Counted from the first letter of the stretch, positions 7,403 through 16,181 are shown. The stretch: DNA of 23,084 nucleotides from DASPKS01 sp035628035 (GCA_035628035.1 DASPKS010000065.1:1-23084), one strand, 5' to 3'. Made by a program: numbers and translations. Notes: generated from the letters alone by a model not told the origin.

Positions 7403-8737
7403 ATGCCTGTTCGCCTTACCGCCGTCGCCCCCGGCTCGCTCGCCGAGCGCCTCGGCTGGCGCCCCGGCGACGAGGTCGTCGCCGTCAACGGGGAGGCCGT
7501 CGAGGACGAGCTGGACTTCCGGTTCAAGACGACGGAGGAAGCGCTCACCCTTCGCGTCCGCCTCGGCGGGCGCCTCCAAGAGCAGGAGGTCGAGAAGGAC
7601 TACGACGAGCCGCTCGGCGTGGAGCTGGAGGAGTTTCGCATCCGCACGTGCGGCGACGACTGCGTGTTCTGCTTCGTCGATCAGAACCCGTTCGGCCTCC
7701 GTGAGACGCTCTACTTTAGAGACGGCGACTTCCGGCTGAGCTTCCTCCACGGCAACTACATCACCGTCACCAACCTCCGCGAGCGCGACCTCCGGCGGAT
7801 CGTCGAGCAGCGGCTGAGCCCGCTCTACATCTCGGTCCACTGCACCGACGACGCCATCCGCCGACGGATGATGGGGCACCGCACCCAGCGCGACCGCCTC
7901 CGCGAGAAGCTCCGGTTCTTCCACGACCACGGCATCGAGATGCACGCGCAGGTCGTGCTCGTGCCCACGTTCAACGACGGCGGCGCGCTCGTCCAGACGG
8001 TCCTCGACCTCTTCGCGCTCCACCGCCAGCTCTACTCCGTCTCCGTCGTGCCCGTCGGGCTCACGCGGCACCGCCGCGCGCTGATGGCGCTGCGGACGGT
8101 CACGCCCGAGGAAGCGCGCCAGGTGATTCGCCTCGTCCGCCGCCAGCAGGCGTTCTTCCGGGAGGAAATCGGGCGCGGCTTCATCTACGCCTCCGACGAG
8201 TTTTTCCTGCTGGCCGGTGAGGACTTCCCGCAGGAGGAGGAGTACGACGGCTACCCGCTGATGGAGAACGGCGTCGGGATGTGCCGCGACTTCCTCAACG
8301 AGTTGGCCTACCAGCGCGCGCAGTTCCCCGAAGCGCTGCCCTCGCCGCGTCGGCTGACCCTCGCCACGGGCACGCTCGCCGGCCCGCTGCTGGACGCGCG
8401 CGTGGTGCCCGCGCTCCGCGTCGTTGGAGGGCTCGACGTGCAGGTGGTGCCTTGCGAGAACCGCCTGTTCGGGGACTCCGTGACGGTGAGCGGGCTGCTG
8501 AACTGGCGGAGCTTCCACGCCGCCCTCGCGCCCCTGGCCGAAGCGGGCACGCTCGGTGACCGCGTGCTTCTCCCGCCCGACTGCGTCAACTTCGAAGGCA
8601 GGTTCCTCGACGAGGAGCCGTGCCGCGCCACGCCCGCTGACCTGGCCGACGCGCTCGGTGTACCCGTCGAGGTGTTCGGCGGCGACTGGGTCGACGTGCT
8701 CGACCGGCTGGCGCAGGACGACCAATCGGCTGGGTGA
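7403..8737 (+). CDS. DUF512 protein (PDZ plus radical-SAM-like Cys motif)
   Basis: 444 residues. The N-terminal ~65 residues look like a PDZ domain (PGSLAERLGWRPGDEVVAVNG, the usual ligand-loop start). A cysteine motif CGDDCVFC follows at 83-90 (C-x3-C-x2-C, the spacing that binds a 4Fe-4S cluster in radical SAM enzymes), then FVDQNPFGLRETLYF and RLSFLHGNYITVTNL, hallmark strings of the DUF512/YtlR-type family. LSPLYISVHCTDDAIRRRMMG is likewise typical. The C-terminal DUF512 part includes LATGTLAGPLL and VTVSGLL. The family is widespread and its reaction unknown; the motif suggests Fe-S and SAM use. The start has no Shine-Dalgarno or clear promoter. It is the first plus-strand gene after the divergent tRNA. 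Confidence 0.9.
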   Translation: MPVRLTAVAPGSLAERLGWRPGDEVVAVNGEAVEDELDFRFKTTEEALTLRVRLGGRLQEQEVEKDYDEPLGVELEEFRIRTCGDDCVFCFVDQNPFGLRETLYFRDGDFRLSFLHGNYITVTNLRERDLRRIVEQRLSPLYISVHCTDDAIRRRMMGHRTQRDRLREKLRFFHDHGIEMHAQVVLVPTFNDGGALVQTVLDLFALHRQLYSVSVVPVGLTRHRRALMALRTVTPEEARQVIRLVRRQQAFFREEIGRGFIYASDEFFLLAGEDFPQEEEYDGYPLMENGVGMCRDFLNELAYQRAQFPEALPSPRRLTLATGTLAGPLLDARVVPALRVVGGLDVQVVPCENRLFGDSVTVSGLLNWRSFHAALAPLAEAGTLGDRVLLPPDCVNFEGRFLDEEPCRATPADLADALGVPVEVFGGDWVDVLDRLAQDDQSAG

Positions 8738-8770
8738 AGAGGGGGCGCGGGAGGCCCGGCACGCGCTTCG

Positions 8771-8778
8771 TAGCTTCG
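8771..8778 (+). promoter_or_regulatory. TAGCTTCG promoter-like element
   Basis: TAGCTTCG fits TAnnTTnG and lies 32 bp before the GTG of the CPBP protease. The same octamer occurs 30 bp before hpt, and TAGCTTGC lies 35 bp before purM. No convincing -33 element is seen here. It supports the GTG at 8803 as the start rather than an in-frame ATG at 8734. Confidence 0.5.
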
Positions 8779-8802
8779 CCGCGCTCCCTCCATCGTTTCT
8801 CC

Positions 8803-9936
8803 GTGCTCGAACCCCCCAACCGGCCCCCCGCGCAGACGCCCGACGCGCCGACGTACCCTTCGCCGGCGGCTCCGCCGGAGATGGCGCCCCTCGACCGGCC
8901 CCTCGTGGGGCCCCCGGCGTCCCGCTTCCCGACGCTGCGTGACGCCTGGCCGATGGCCCATCCCTTCACGCTCAACGGCGTCTTCGAGCGCAACGGGTTC
9001 ACGCCCATCTGGACGGCGCTGCTCGTCTTCGTTTCCACGTTCCTCGTCTACCAGATCGTCGGGGGGATCGCGGCGGCCGTCGTGATCGTGTCCGACCTCG
9101 CGTCGTCGGGCGAGGTGCCCGACGTGGGGGATGCCCTCGAAGCACTTGCCGAGCATGCCGGTCCGTTCCTCGCCGGCAACGCGCTCGGGCAGTGGATCGG
9201 CTTCGGGCTGCTCACGCTCCTTGCGGCGCGGTGGCACACCCGTACGTGGCGGCCGTTTCTCCGACTGCGTATGCCGGATGGGCCCGGGCTCGGGCTGGCC
9301 GTGCTCGGCTTCGCCGCGCTCGTGCTCCCCGTTCAGTGGCTCGGTAACCTCAACCGCTCGCTGCCCCAGCCCGACTGGCTCCGCGAGTTCGAGCAAACGC
9401 AGGTGGAGCTCATCGAGAAGGCCCTTCTTGGCGCCGACCTCGGCCCGCTCTTCCTCCTCTTCACCGTCGCCCTCACGCCCGCCCTCTGCGAGGAGCTCCT
9501 GTTCCGGGGCTACTTCCAGCGGCAGGTCGAGCGGAAGTGGGGGGCGGTGGTGAGCATCGTGCTCGTGGGCCTCTTCTTCGGGCTGTACCACATGCGGCTG
9601 TCGCAGGTCGTCCCGCTGGCCCTCCTCGGCACGTACCTCGGCTACGCCGTGTGGGCGACGGGCAGCCTCTGGACGGGCGTGCTCGTCCACCTCCTCAACA
9701 ACGGGCTCGCCGTGCTCGTGGCCGTCTACGTGCGGGACCACCCCACGCTGACGATGGAGGAGATCGAGTCGGCGACCGTGCCGTGGTATCTTGCGCTGCC
9801 GAGCCTGCTGGCCGTCGCGGGCCTGTGCGTGCTGATGCACCGCCGCCGCGAGGTCGTTACGGGCGGCCGCCCCGACGCCGCGCCCGTCGCGGACCTCCCT
9901 TCTCCTGATCCCCCCTCTGTCCTCGCCCCCTCATGA
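8803..9936 (+). CDS. CPBP (CAAX-type) intramembrane metalloprotease
   Basis: 377 residues from the GTG at 8803; a longer in-frame ATG at 8734 would overlap the upstream gene and precede the promoter-like element, and an ATG at 8881 is also possible. The first ~65 residues are Pro-rich and probably disordered and cytosolic. Multiple membrane helices follow (near 68-98, 122-142, 162-180, 211-230, 247-262, 273-290 and 327-345). The three catalytic motifs of the ABI/CPBP family are present: EELLFR (230-235), FGLYH (259-263) and HLLNN (296-300). It would cleave membrane or prenylated-type substrates inside the bilayer; the natural substrate is unknown. Its stop overlaps the next start (ATGA). Confidence 0.9.
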   Translation: MLEPPNRPPAQTPDAPTYPSPAAPPEMAPLDRPLVGPPASRFPTLRDAWPMAHPFTLNGVFERNGFTPIWTALLVFVSTFLVYQIVGGIAAAVVIVSDLASSGEVPDVGDALEALAEHAGPFLAGNALGQWIGFGLLTLLAARWHTRTWRPFLRLRMPDGPGLGLAVLGFAALVLPVQWLGNLNRSLPQPDWLREFEQTQVELIEKALLGADLGPLFLLFTVALTPALCEELLFRGYFQRQVERKWGAVVSIVLVGLFFGLYHMRLSQVVPLALLGTYLGYAVWATGSLWTGVLVHLLNNGLAVLVAVYVRDHPTLTMEEIESATVPWYLALPSLLAVAGLCVLMHRRREVVTGGRPDAAPVADLPSPDPPSVLAPS

Positions 9937-10331
9937 CCGAGAACCCGTCGTACGAAGGCTGGGTCGCCGTCTTCACCGCCAACACCGATTACGAGGCTGA
10001 CCTCGTCCGCGACCGCCTCGACGAAGCGGGCATCCCCGCCGTCGTTCTCACCCAGCGCGACCACGTGCTCAACCTCACGGTGGGCGACCTCGCGCCGGTG
10101 CGCGTGATGGTGCCGCCCGACCAAGAGGCCGCTGCGCAGGCCGTCGTCGGCGAGGCGCCGCCGTCCGACTCGGAGCTGGAGGCCGCCGCCCTCTCGGCCG
10201 ACCCCAACGCGGGCGACGCCCACGACCCCCAGGAGGAAGTCGCGCTCGACTCTGGCGCGGAGCACCTCGACCTCTCGATTCCCGAGGAGAGCGAGCGCGC
10301 AGCCGAAGAGGACGAGGGCGCGCCCGCCTGA
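9933..10331 (+). CDS. DUF2007 small protein
   Basis: 132 residues. The N-terminal ~72 residues (WVAVFTANTDYEADLVRDRL, then AGIPAVVLTQRD and VRVMVPPDQEAAAQAVV) match DUF2007, called a putative signal-transducing protein domain, with a small alpha/beta ferredoxin-like or GlnB-like fold. The remaining ~60 residues are very acidic and probably disordered. It overlaps the CPBP gene by 4 bp (ATGA) and is followed by cdsA after 13 bp, so the three form one unit. A link between the small domain and membrane-lipid metabolism is only suggested by position. Confidence 0.8.
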   Translation: MTENPSYEGWVAVFTANTDYEADLVRDRLDEAGIPAVVLTQRDHVLNLTVGDLAPVRVMVPPDQEAAAQAVVGEAPPSDSELEAAALSADPNAGDAHDPQEEVALDSGAEHLDLSIPEESERAAEEDEGAPA

Positions 10332-10344
10332 GCGGCCCCCGTCC

Positions 10345-11190
10345 ATGAGCACGCCGCGCGCCGCCGAGAGGCCGGTGTCGAACCTCGTCCAGCGCGTGCT
10401 CACGGCGCTGGTGGCGCTCCCGATCGCGGTAGGGGGGCTGTGGCTCGGCGGCTGGCCGTTCGCCGCGCTCGTCGCCGGGGTGTCGGTCGTCGCCCAGGCC
10501 GAGCTGTACGGGCTGATGCGGAAGGCCGGCGTGCGGCCGCTGGTGGTCCTGGGACTCCCGCTCGGCGTGCTGGCTGCCCTTCACGTGTTCCTCCCGTGGG
10601 TAAGGCCCGTCCTTCTCGTCGGCGGCATCGCCGTCTTCCTCGCCGCGATGTTCCGGCAGACCGACACGCCGATCCAGGACGTGAGCGGGACCCTCTTCGG
10701 GGTGTTCTATCCGCCCGCGCTCCTCGGCACCGCCGTCGCCCTCCGGGAGGCGCACGGCCCCGGGCTCGATGCGGGCGACGGCTTCTACCTCACGCTCGCC
10801 GTCCTCGCGGCCGTCTGGGGCGCCGACACTGTGGCCTATTTCATTGGCCGCGCCGTGGGGCGCCACCCGCTCTTCCCGCGCATCTCGCCGAAGAAGACGT
10901 GGGAGGGGGCGGCTGGCGGCCTCCTCGGCGCCGTCGCCGTGGCGGCGGCCTTCAAGCTCACCGCGCTTCCTCCACTTTCGTGGCTCGACGTGGGCGTGAT
11001 CGCGCTCTGTGCGGCGGGGGCCGGCCTCCTCGGCGACCTCGCCGAGAGCGGATTCAAACGCTCGGTAGGGGCAAAAGACTCCGCCGCGTGGCTCCCCGGC
11101 CACGGCGGCCTCCTCGACCGGCTGGACGCTGCGGCGGTGGCACTCCCCCTTGCCACACTCTACCTCGACCACGTCGCCGGGCTGTTCTAG
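10345..11190 (+). CDS. cdsA: Phosphatidate cytidylyltransferase (CDP-diglyceride synthase)
   Basis: 281 residues. CdsA makes CDP-diacylglycerol from phosphatidic acid and CTP in the inner membrane, the branch point for all phospholipids. Eight or so hydrophobic helices are evident. The family signature is complete at 235-261: SGFKRSVGAKD followed by LPGHGGLLDRLD. It includes the KD pair and the final DRLD that bind Mg2+ and CTP. The upstream conserved stretch DTVAYFIGR...FPRISPKKTWEG is at 161-187. Length is normal. It follows CPBP and DUF2007 in a tight unit; gpsA, an earlier step of the same pathway, lies 7 kb downstream. Confidence 0.96.
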   Translation: MSTPRAAERPVSNLVQRVLTALVALPIAVGGLWLGGWPFAALVAGVSVVAQAELYGLMRKAGVRPLVVLGLPLGVLAALHVFLPWVRPVLLVGGIAVFLAAMFRQTDTPIQDVSGTLFGVFYPPALLGTAVALREAHGPGLDAGDGFYLTLAVLAAVWGADTVAYFIGRAVGRHPLFPRISPKKTWEGAAGGLLGAVAVAAAFKLTALPPLSWLDVGVIALCAAGAGLLGDLAESGFKRSVGAKDSAAWLPGHGGLLDRLDAAAVALPLATLYLDHVAGLF

Positions 11191-11221
11191 GACGGGGTGA
11201 ACTCCTCCGGGCTAAGCCCCC

Positions 11222-13285
11222 GTGCCGGAACGGTGGCACCAGGGCATCGTTAACCTCTGCGAGGCCTTGCTCCTCCCGGCCCCTGTGACGGACCCCCGCT
11301 CCACGCCCCCCCCTGACATCGCGGCCGATTCTCTGCGAGAACCTTCGGTTTCTCCCACGCCGGAGGCCCAGGCGGCGGCCGACGGGCTGGTGCAGGTGCT
11401 CCCGGACGTGCTCGCCAACAAGATCGCCGCGGGCGAGGTGGTGCAGCGCCCGTCGAGCGTTGCCAAGGAGCTCCTCGAGAACGCCATCGACGCGGGCGCC
11501 TCGTCGGTTGAGCTCATCCTGAAGCGGGCCGGGAGCGACCTCGTGCAGGTCGTCGACGACGGGTGCGGGATGGGCCCGCGCGACGCCGTGGCGGCCTTCG
11601 GCCGCCACGCCACCAGCAAGCTCCGCGCGTTCGAGGACCTCGAGAAGCTCGCCACGCTCGGTTTTCGCGGTGAGGCCCTTGCCTCCATCGCCGCCGTCGC
11701 CCAGGTAGAGCTCCGCACGCGCCGGCAGCAGGATGGGACCGGCTTCTTCGTTCGCCTCGAGGGGGGGCGGCTCGTCGAGCAGCGGCCCGTCGCCGCGCCG
11801 CCGGGGACGAGCCTCGCCGTGCGGAACCTCTTCTACAACGTCCCCGCCCGGCGCAACTTCCTCAAGAGCCCCGCGACGGAGTTCAAGCACCTCGTCGAGA
11901 CGTTCCAGACGCTTGCCCTCTCGAACCCCCGCGTGGGGTTCACGCTCTGTCACGACGAGGCCGAGGTGTACGGCCTGCCCGCCGCGCCCGACGCGGAGTT
12001 CGAGGAGGCCCTCCGCCGCCGCGTGGGCGACCTCTTCGGCGAGCGCCACGACACCCTCGTCCCCGTTGAGGAGACGACGAGCTACCTCTCGGTGCGGGGG
12101 TTCGTGGGGCGCCCCGAGCACGCCCGCCGCAGCCGGGGCGAGCAGTTCTTCTTCGTGAACGGGCGCTGGGTGAAGAGCCGCGCGCTCGACCACGCCGTCG
12201 CCGCCGCCTTCGGGGGGCTCCTCCTGGAGGGGACCTACCCCTTCTTCGTCCTTTTCCTCCACGTCGACCCCCGCCACGTCGATGTGAACGTGCACCCCAC
12301 GAAGACGGAGGTGAAGTTCGACGACGAGCGGGGGGTGTACGGGTTCGTCCAGGCTGTCGTCAAGAAGGGGCTGGGGGCCGCCGACCTCGCCCTCCCATGG
12401 ACGGCGGAGACCATCGCCGCGCACGTTGCCTCCGCCGACTTCCCGGCGAGCGAGGGCGGGGCGCCGGCGGAGCGGCCCGCGCAGGGCGCTATCGAGGCGG
12501 CCTTCTCTCGGCCGGAGGGGGCACGCCTCCCCCCGGACGATCTCTCGACGACGCGGCGCCGCTCGTTCGAGTTCGCCCCGCCCGTGGAGGGCGATGGCTC
12601 GGCCCCGCTCACCACCGGCTTCCCTTCGGAGGCCGCGCCTCCGCCGCGCCCCATCCCTTCCCGCGCCGAGGCCGCACCCGACGCCGACCTCGAAGCGGCC
12701 GTCGGGGCGCCGGGCCGTGAGTGGCCCATCTGGCCGCTCCACGACCGCTACGTCCTCACGCCCATTCGCTCGGGGCTCCTCGTGCTCGACCAGCAGGCCG
12801 CCCACGAGCGCATTCTCTACGAGCGCGCGCTCACGGCGATGGAGGGGGGGCTCGCGGCCTCGCAGCAGCTCCTCTTCCCGCACACCGTCGACCTCGACCC
12901 CGCCGAGCACGCGCTCCTCAGTGAGCTGCTGCCCGACCTCCGCACGCTCGGTTTCCAGGTGGAGCCGCTCTCCGGCCGCAGCGTGCTCATCCGCGGCGTC
13001 CCCTCCGACGTTCGCCTCGGCGCCGAGCGGACGGTCCTGGAGGACCTCCTCGCGCAGTACCGCGCCAACCGCGACAGCTTCCAGCTCCAGGGCCGCGAGA
13101 ACCTCGCCCGCGCGCTCGCCCGGCGGAGCGCCATCAAGCCTGGCCACCCCCTCAAGCCTGCCGAGGCCCGCTCGCTCATCGACCAGCTCTTCGCGTGCCG
13201 GATGCCGTACGTGGACCCTGCCGGACGACCGACGATGATCAAGCTCACGCTGGAGGAGTTCGAGCGGCGCTTCAGCCGTCGCTAA
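11222..13285 (+). CDS. mutL: DNA mismatch repair protein MutL
   Basis: 687 residues from a GTG at 11222. The start is unresolved: a GTG at 11285 would remove 21 residues, and the conserved core begins only at residue 58 (VQVLPDVLANKIAAGEVVQRP). The GHKL ATPase motifs are clear: KELLENAIDAG (82-92), DDGCGM (112-117) and GFRGEAL (147-153). VNGRWVKS and DVNVHPTKTEVKF mark the S5/transducer domain. A Pro/Ala-rich linker (~415-500) joins the C-terminal dimerisation domain. There the DQHA-x2-E-x4-E motif appears as DQQAAHERILYE (523-534), the ACHxA-type motif as ARRSA (634-635 are both Arg) and CPHGRP as DPAGRP (665-670), so most metal ligands are missing. It transmits mismatch recognition from MutS. 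No mutS or mutH is in the window. Confidence 0.96.
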   Translation: MPERWHQGIVNLCEALLLPAPVTDPRSTPPPDIAADSLREPSVSPTPEAQAAADGLVQVLPDVLANKIAAGEVVQRPSSVAKELLENAIDAGASSVELILKRAGSDLVQVVDDGCGMGPRDAVAAFGRHATSKLRAFEDLEKLATLGFRGEALASIAAVAQVELRTRRQQDGTGFFVRLEGGRLVEQRPVAAPPGTSLAVRNLFYNVPARRNFLKSPATEFKHLVETFQTLALSNPRVGFTLCHDEAEVYGLPAAPDAEFEEALRRRVGDLFGERHDTLVPVEETTSYLSVRGFVGRPEHARRSRGEQFFFVNGRWVKSRALDHAVAAAFGGLLLEGTYPFFVLFLHVDPRHVDVNVHPTKTEVKFDDERGVYGFVQAVVKKGLGAADLALPWTAETIAAHVASADFPASEGGAPAERPAQGAIEAAFSRPEGARLPPDDLSTTRRRSFEFAPPVEGDGSAPLTTGFPSEAAPPPRPIPSRAEAAPDADLEAAVGAPGREWPIWPLHDRYVLTPIRSGLLVLDQQAAHERILYERALTAMEGGLAASQQLLFPHTVDLDPAEHALLSELLPDLRTLGFQVEPLSGRSVLIRGVPSDVRLGAERTVLEDLLAQYRANRDSFQLQGRENLARALARRSAIKPGHPLKPAEARSLIDQLFACRMPYVDPAGRPTMIKLTLEEFERRFSRR

Positions 13286-13289
13286 AGGG

Positions 13290-14714
13290 ATGGACGCCCC
13301 GCTGGATCAACCGGAAGCGTGGGGCGAGGGGGTCTGCGCGCGGTTCGGGTTAAGCCCTGGTGCGCGCATCGTGGTGGGCGCGAGCGGGGGCGTGGACTCG
13401 ACGGTACTGCTTCGCCTCGTCCACGAGGCTGGCTTTGCCGTCGCCGTCGCCCACGTCAACTACGGCTTGCGGGGCGCGGAATCCGATGGCGACGAAGCCT
13501 TCGTGCGCGCGATTGCCGAAGAGCTCGCGGTGCCGTTCCTCGCGACGCGCGTGGAGATGGGGGGAGGGAGCAACAAACAAGCGAGGGCGCGGGAGGCGCG
13601 GTACCGGTTCTTCGGCGAGGTGGCCGAAACCACCGGTGCCGAGGTCGTTGCGGTGGGGAGCACGCGGGACGACCAGGCCGAGACGGTGCTGCTCCACCTC
13701 TTCCGGGGCACGGGTCTGCGCGGGCTGGCGGGGATGCCCGCCGAGCGGCCGGTCCTGCGAGGCTCGGCGATCCGCCTGATCCGCCCCCTGCTCGACGTCT
13801 CGCGTCGAGAGATCGCAGCCTTGGCGAATGCGCGGGGGTGGGCGTGGCGAGAGGATGCGTCGAACGCGGAAACGAGGTACCGTCGTAACGCCATCCGCCA
13901 TCGCGTGCTGCCCATCGCGAAGCAGCTGTATGGGGAGGACGTGGCGGCCCGCATCGCGCGCACGGCCGAGCGCGTGCGCGCCTTCCTCGACATGGAGGCG
14001 GGCGGGCCGGCGGCGCTCTTCGCGCGGCTCGCTGCGGAGCGGGAGGGTGGCGGCACGCTCCCGCTCGACGCCCTGCGGCGTCTCCCCCCCGCGGTGCGGC
14101 GCTCCGTCTACGCCGAGGCGTTCGCCCGGTGGGCACCCGAGGCGCCCCGCCACGCCGAGGTGCTCGAAGCGCTCGACGGGCTCCTCGATGCGCAGCCGGG
14201 GCGGCGGGTCGAGTGGGAGGGGGGGGCGGCCTGGCGCAGCCGGGCCCACCTCACCTTCCGGTCAGGCGAACGTGCCTCCGAAGACGCCCTTCCCGCGGCG
14301 TGGGATGGCCGGTGCGAGGTGGTGTTCGAGACGCCCGACGGGACGCTCACGGTTACCCCGCTCGGCCCCATCGACCCGGAGCTGGTAGCCGATCCTTCGG
14401 TGACTGGCCCGAACGATGAGGTCGTGGACGCCGACGTCCTCATGGATCCCCTCGCGCTGCGGCCCTGGCAGGCGGGCGACCGCTTCCAGCCCCTTGGCCT
14501 CGACGGGACGAAGCGTGTGAGCGACCTCCTCACCGAGCGGCTCGTTCCTCCAGAAGACCGGGCTCGCCAGCGGGTGTTGTGCGCGGGGCAGGAGGGGCGC
14601 ATCGTGTGGGTCGTCGGGCACCGGCTGGCCGAGGGGGCCCGCCTCCGCGTGGACACCCGCGAGGTCGTCCGCCTCGCGTGGCGGCCCGTTGAACGGGAGG
14701 GGGGTGGGGCGTAG
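13290..14714 (+). CDS. tilS: tRNA(Ile)-lysidine synthase
   Basis: 474 residues. TilS uses ATP to attach lysine to C34 of the tRNA-Ile with anticodon CAU, so that it reads AUA as isoleucine. The PP-loop is SGGVDST (32-38). HVNYGLRG, the DDQAETVLLHLFRGTGLRGL string and RNAIRHRVLP are all TilS-typical. The C-terminal TilS domain is recognised near 398-460 (WQAGDRFQPLGLDGTKRVSD, then VGHRL). Length suits the two-domain family. It starts 4 bp after mutL, so the two are co-transcribed. Its TAG stop is also the first three bases of a promoter-like TAGCTTCG ahead of hpt. Confidence 0.95.
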   Translation: MDAPLDQPEAWGEGVCARFGLSPGARIVVGASGGVDSTVLLRLVHEAGFAVAVAHVNYGLRGAESDGDEAFVRAIAEELAVPFLATRVEMGGGSNKQARAREARYRFFGEVAETTGAEVVAVGSTRDDQAETVLLHLFRGTGLRGLAGMPAERPVLRGSAIRLIRPLLDVSRREIAALANARGWAWREDASNAETRYRRNAIRHRVLPIAKQLYGEDVAARIARTAERVRAFLDMEAGGPAALFARLAAEREGGGTLPLDALRRLPPAVRRSVYAEAFARWAPEAPRHAEVLEALDGLLDAQPGRRVEWEGGAAWRSRAHLTFRSGERASEDALPAAWDGRCEVVFETPDGTLTVTPLGPIDPELVADPSVTGPNDEVVDADVLMDPLALRPWQAGDRFQPLGLDGTKRVSDLLTERLVPPEDRARQRVLCAGQEGRIVWVVGHRLAEGARLRVDTREVVRLAWRPVEREGGGA

Positions 14715-14719
14715 CTTCG
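14688..14719 (+). promoter_or_regulatory. Promoter-like GTTG-N20-TAGCTTCG before hpt
   Basis: GTTG (14688-14691) is separated by 20 bases from TAGCTTCG (14712-14719), close to the Bacteroidota TTTG-N19-21-TAnnTTTG pattern. It lies 30 bp before the hpt ATG. The TAG is the tilS stop codon, so the promoter is embedded in the end of tilS. Confidence 0.55.
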
Positions 14720-14741
14720 CCGGCCCGCCCGCCCGCCGCCG

Positions 14742-15326
14742 ATGGAGACCGAGACCGTCACCGCCCCCGAGGTCGTCTTTTGCCGGGGCGAGCGCTTCCG
14801 CCTCTACCTCGACGAGGCCACGATCCAGCGCCGCATCAAGGCGCTCGGCCGCCAGATCGCGGAGGACTACGGCGACGCCGAAACGCCGCCCATCTTCATC
14901 GGCGTGCTCAACGGGGCGTACATGTTCGTGGCCGACCTCATGCGGGCCGTCCCCATCAACTGCGAGGTGGACTTCTTGAAGCTCTCCTCCTACGGCGCCG
15001 CGAAGGTCTCCAGCGGCCTCGTCCGCGAGCTGAAGAAGGTCGACGCCGACCTCGAAGGGCGGCACGTCCTCGTCGTCGAGGACATCGTGGACACGGGGCA
15101 GTCGATGCGGTTCATCCTCGACCGGCTCCTCGAGCTCAAGCCGGCCTCGCTCCGCACGGTCACGCTGCTCCACAAGCCCGCCGCCACGCAGGTCGAGGTC
15201 CCGCTGGACTACGTCGGCTTCGCCATCGACAACCTGTTCGTGATCGGGTACGGGCTCGACTACGGCCAGCTCGCCCGCAACCTCCGCGCGATCTACATCC
15301 TCGACGCGGCCGAGCACGGCGCGTAG
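14742..15326 (+). CDS. hpt: Hypoxanthine phosphoribosyltransferase
   Basis: 194 residues. It converts hypoxanthine or guanine plus PRPP to IMP or GMP in purine salvage. The PRPP-binding motif VVEDIVDTG is at 111-119. The flexible-loop region FLKLSSYG is at 78-85. The C-terminal FAIDNLFVIGYGLDYGQLARNL string is diagnostic of HPRT rather than xanthine or adenine enzymes. In many bacteria hpt follows tilS and precedes ftsH; here ftsH is absent and a K+ channel gene follows after 12 bp. Confidence 0.95.
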   Translation: METETVTAPEVVFCRGERFRLYLDEATIQRRIKALGRQIAEDYGDAETPPIFIGVLNGAYMFVADLMRAVPINCEVDFLKLSSYGAAKVSSGLVRELKKVDADLEGRHVLVVEDIVDTGQSMRFILDRLLELKPASLRTVTLLHKPAATQVEVPLDYVGFAIDNLFVIGYGLDYGQLARNLRAIYILDAAEHGA

Positions 15327-15338
15327 CAGAGAGCGACG

Positions 15339-16181
15339 ATGCACACACGCGGGGCGGTCTGGCAGGTCGTTTCTGGCCCTTCGGATGCGGAGCCGCGCCT
15401 CCAGCGGGCAAGCCAGGCCTTCGGCGCCGCGATGCTCGCGCTCATCGCGCTGAACGTGCTCGCCGTCATCGTCGAGTCGGTGCCTTCCCTGCCGGAGGAA
15501 GTCCGGCGTGCGTTGTATGGGTTCGAGGTGTTCTCCGTCGCCGTGTTCACGGTGGAGTACCTCGTACGGCTGTGGGCGTGCGTAGAGGACCCGCGCTACG
15601 CGCACCCGGTAGCGGGCCGGCTCCGATTCGCGGTCACGCCGATGGCGCTCATCGACCTCTTCGCCGTGCTCCCGTTCTACCTGCCGTACCTCGGGGCGGA
15701 TCTCCGCTCGCTGCGGGCGCTCCGGCTCGTGCGGCTGTTCCGGCTGGTGAAGGTGGGCCGCTACGCCACCTCGCTCGGTCTCATGGGCCGGGTCCTCCGC
15801 AAAAAGCGCGAGGAGCTCGTCGTCACCTTCGGCGTGCTCGTCCTCCTCCTCATCGTCTCGGCCACGCTGATGTACCACGTCGAGCACGAGGCGCAGCCCG
15901 ACGACTTCTCCAGCATCCCGACGGCGATGTGGTGGGCCGTGGCCACGCTCACCACCATCGGGTACGGCGACGTGGCGCCTGTCACCGGGCTCGGGAAGGT
16001 GCTCGGTGCGGCCATCGCCGTGCTCGGGATCGGGCTGTTCGCGCTCCCGACGAGCATCCTCGGGGCGGCGTTCGTCGAAGAGATCGGACGGCAGCGGGCG
16101 CCGGCGATGCCCGCCGTGTGCCCCCACTGCGGCCGGCCGCTCGACGCCGTGCCCGTGCCCTCCACCATGCCCGAACCCTGA
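15339..16181 (+). CDS. Voltage-gated potassium channel (six-helix, Kv-type)
   Basis: 280 residues. Helices fit S1 (~26-47), S2 (60-80), S3 (100-118), S4 (123-141), S5 (160-180), pore helix plus filter (197-211) and S6 (219-247). S4 has seven basic residues at exact three-residue spacing (R123, R126, R129, R132, R135, K138, R141), a true voltage-sensor pattern. The selectivity filter is TTIGYGD (205-211). There is no RCK domain; instead a 30-residue tail carries one CPHCG knuckle (261-265), half of a zinc ribbon. Four subunits would form the inner-membrane channel. The start has a weak GAGAG stretch 8-12 bp upstream, the only Shine-Dalgarno-like site seen here. Its stop overlaps the next ATG by one base. 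Confidence 0.93.
   Translation: MHTRGAVWQVVSGPSDAEPRLQRASQAFGAAMLALIALNVLAVIVESVPSLPEEVRRALYGFEVFSVAVFTVEYLVRLWACVEDPRYAHPVAGRLRFAVTPMALIDLFAVLPFYLPYLGADLRSLRALRLVRLFRLVKVGRYATSLGLMGRVLRKKREELVVTFGVLVLLLIVSATLMYHVEHEAQPDDFSSIPTAMWWAVATLTTIGYGDVAPVTGLGKVLGAAIAVLGIGLFALPTSILGAAFVEEIGRQRAPAMPAVCPHCGRPLDAVPVPSTMPEP

Noticed and set aside
8734..8802. Earlier ATG start for the CPBP protease
   Set aside because: It would overlap the DUF512 gene, add a basic tail not expected for the family, and lie upstream of the TAGCTTCG element.
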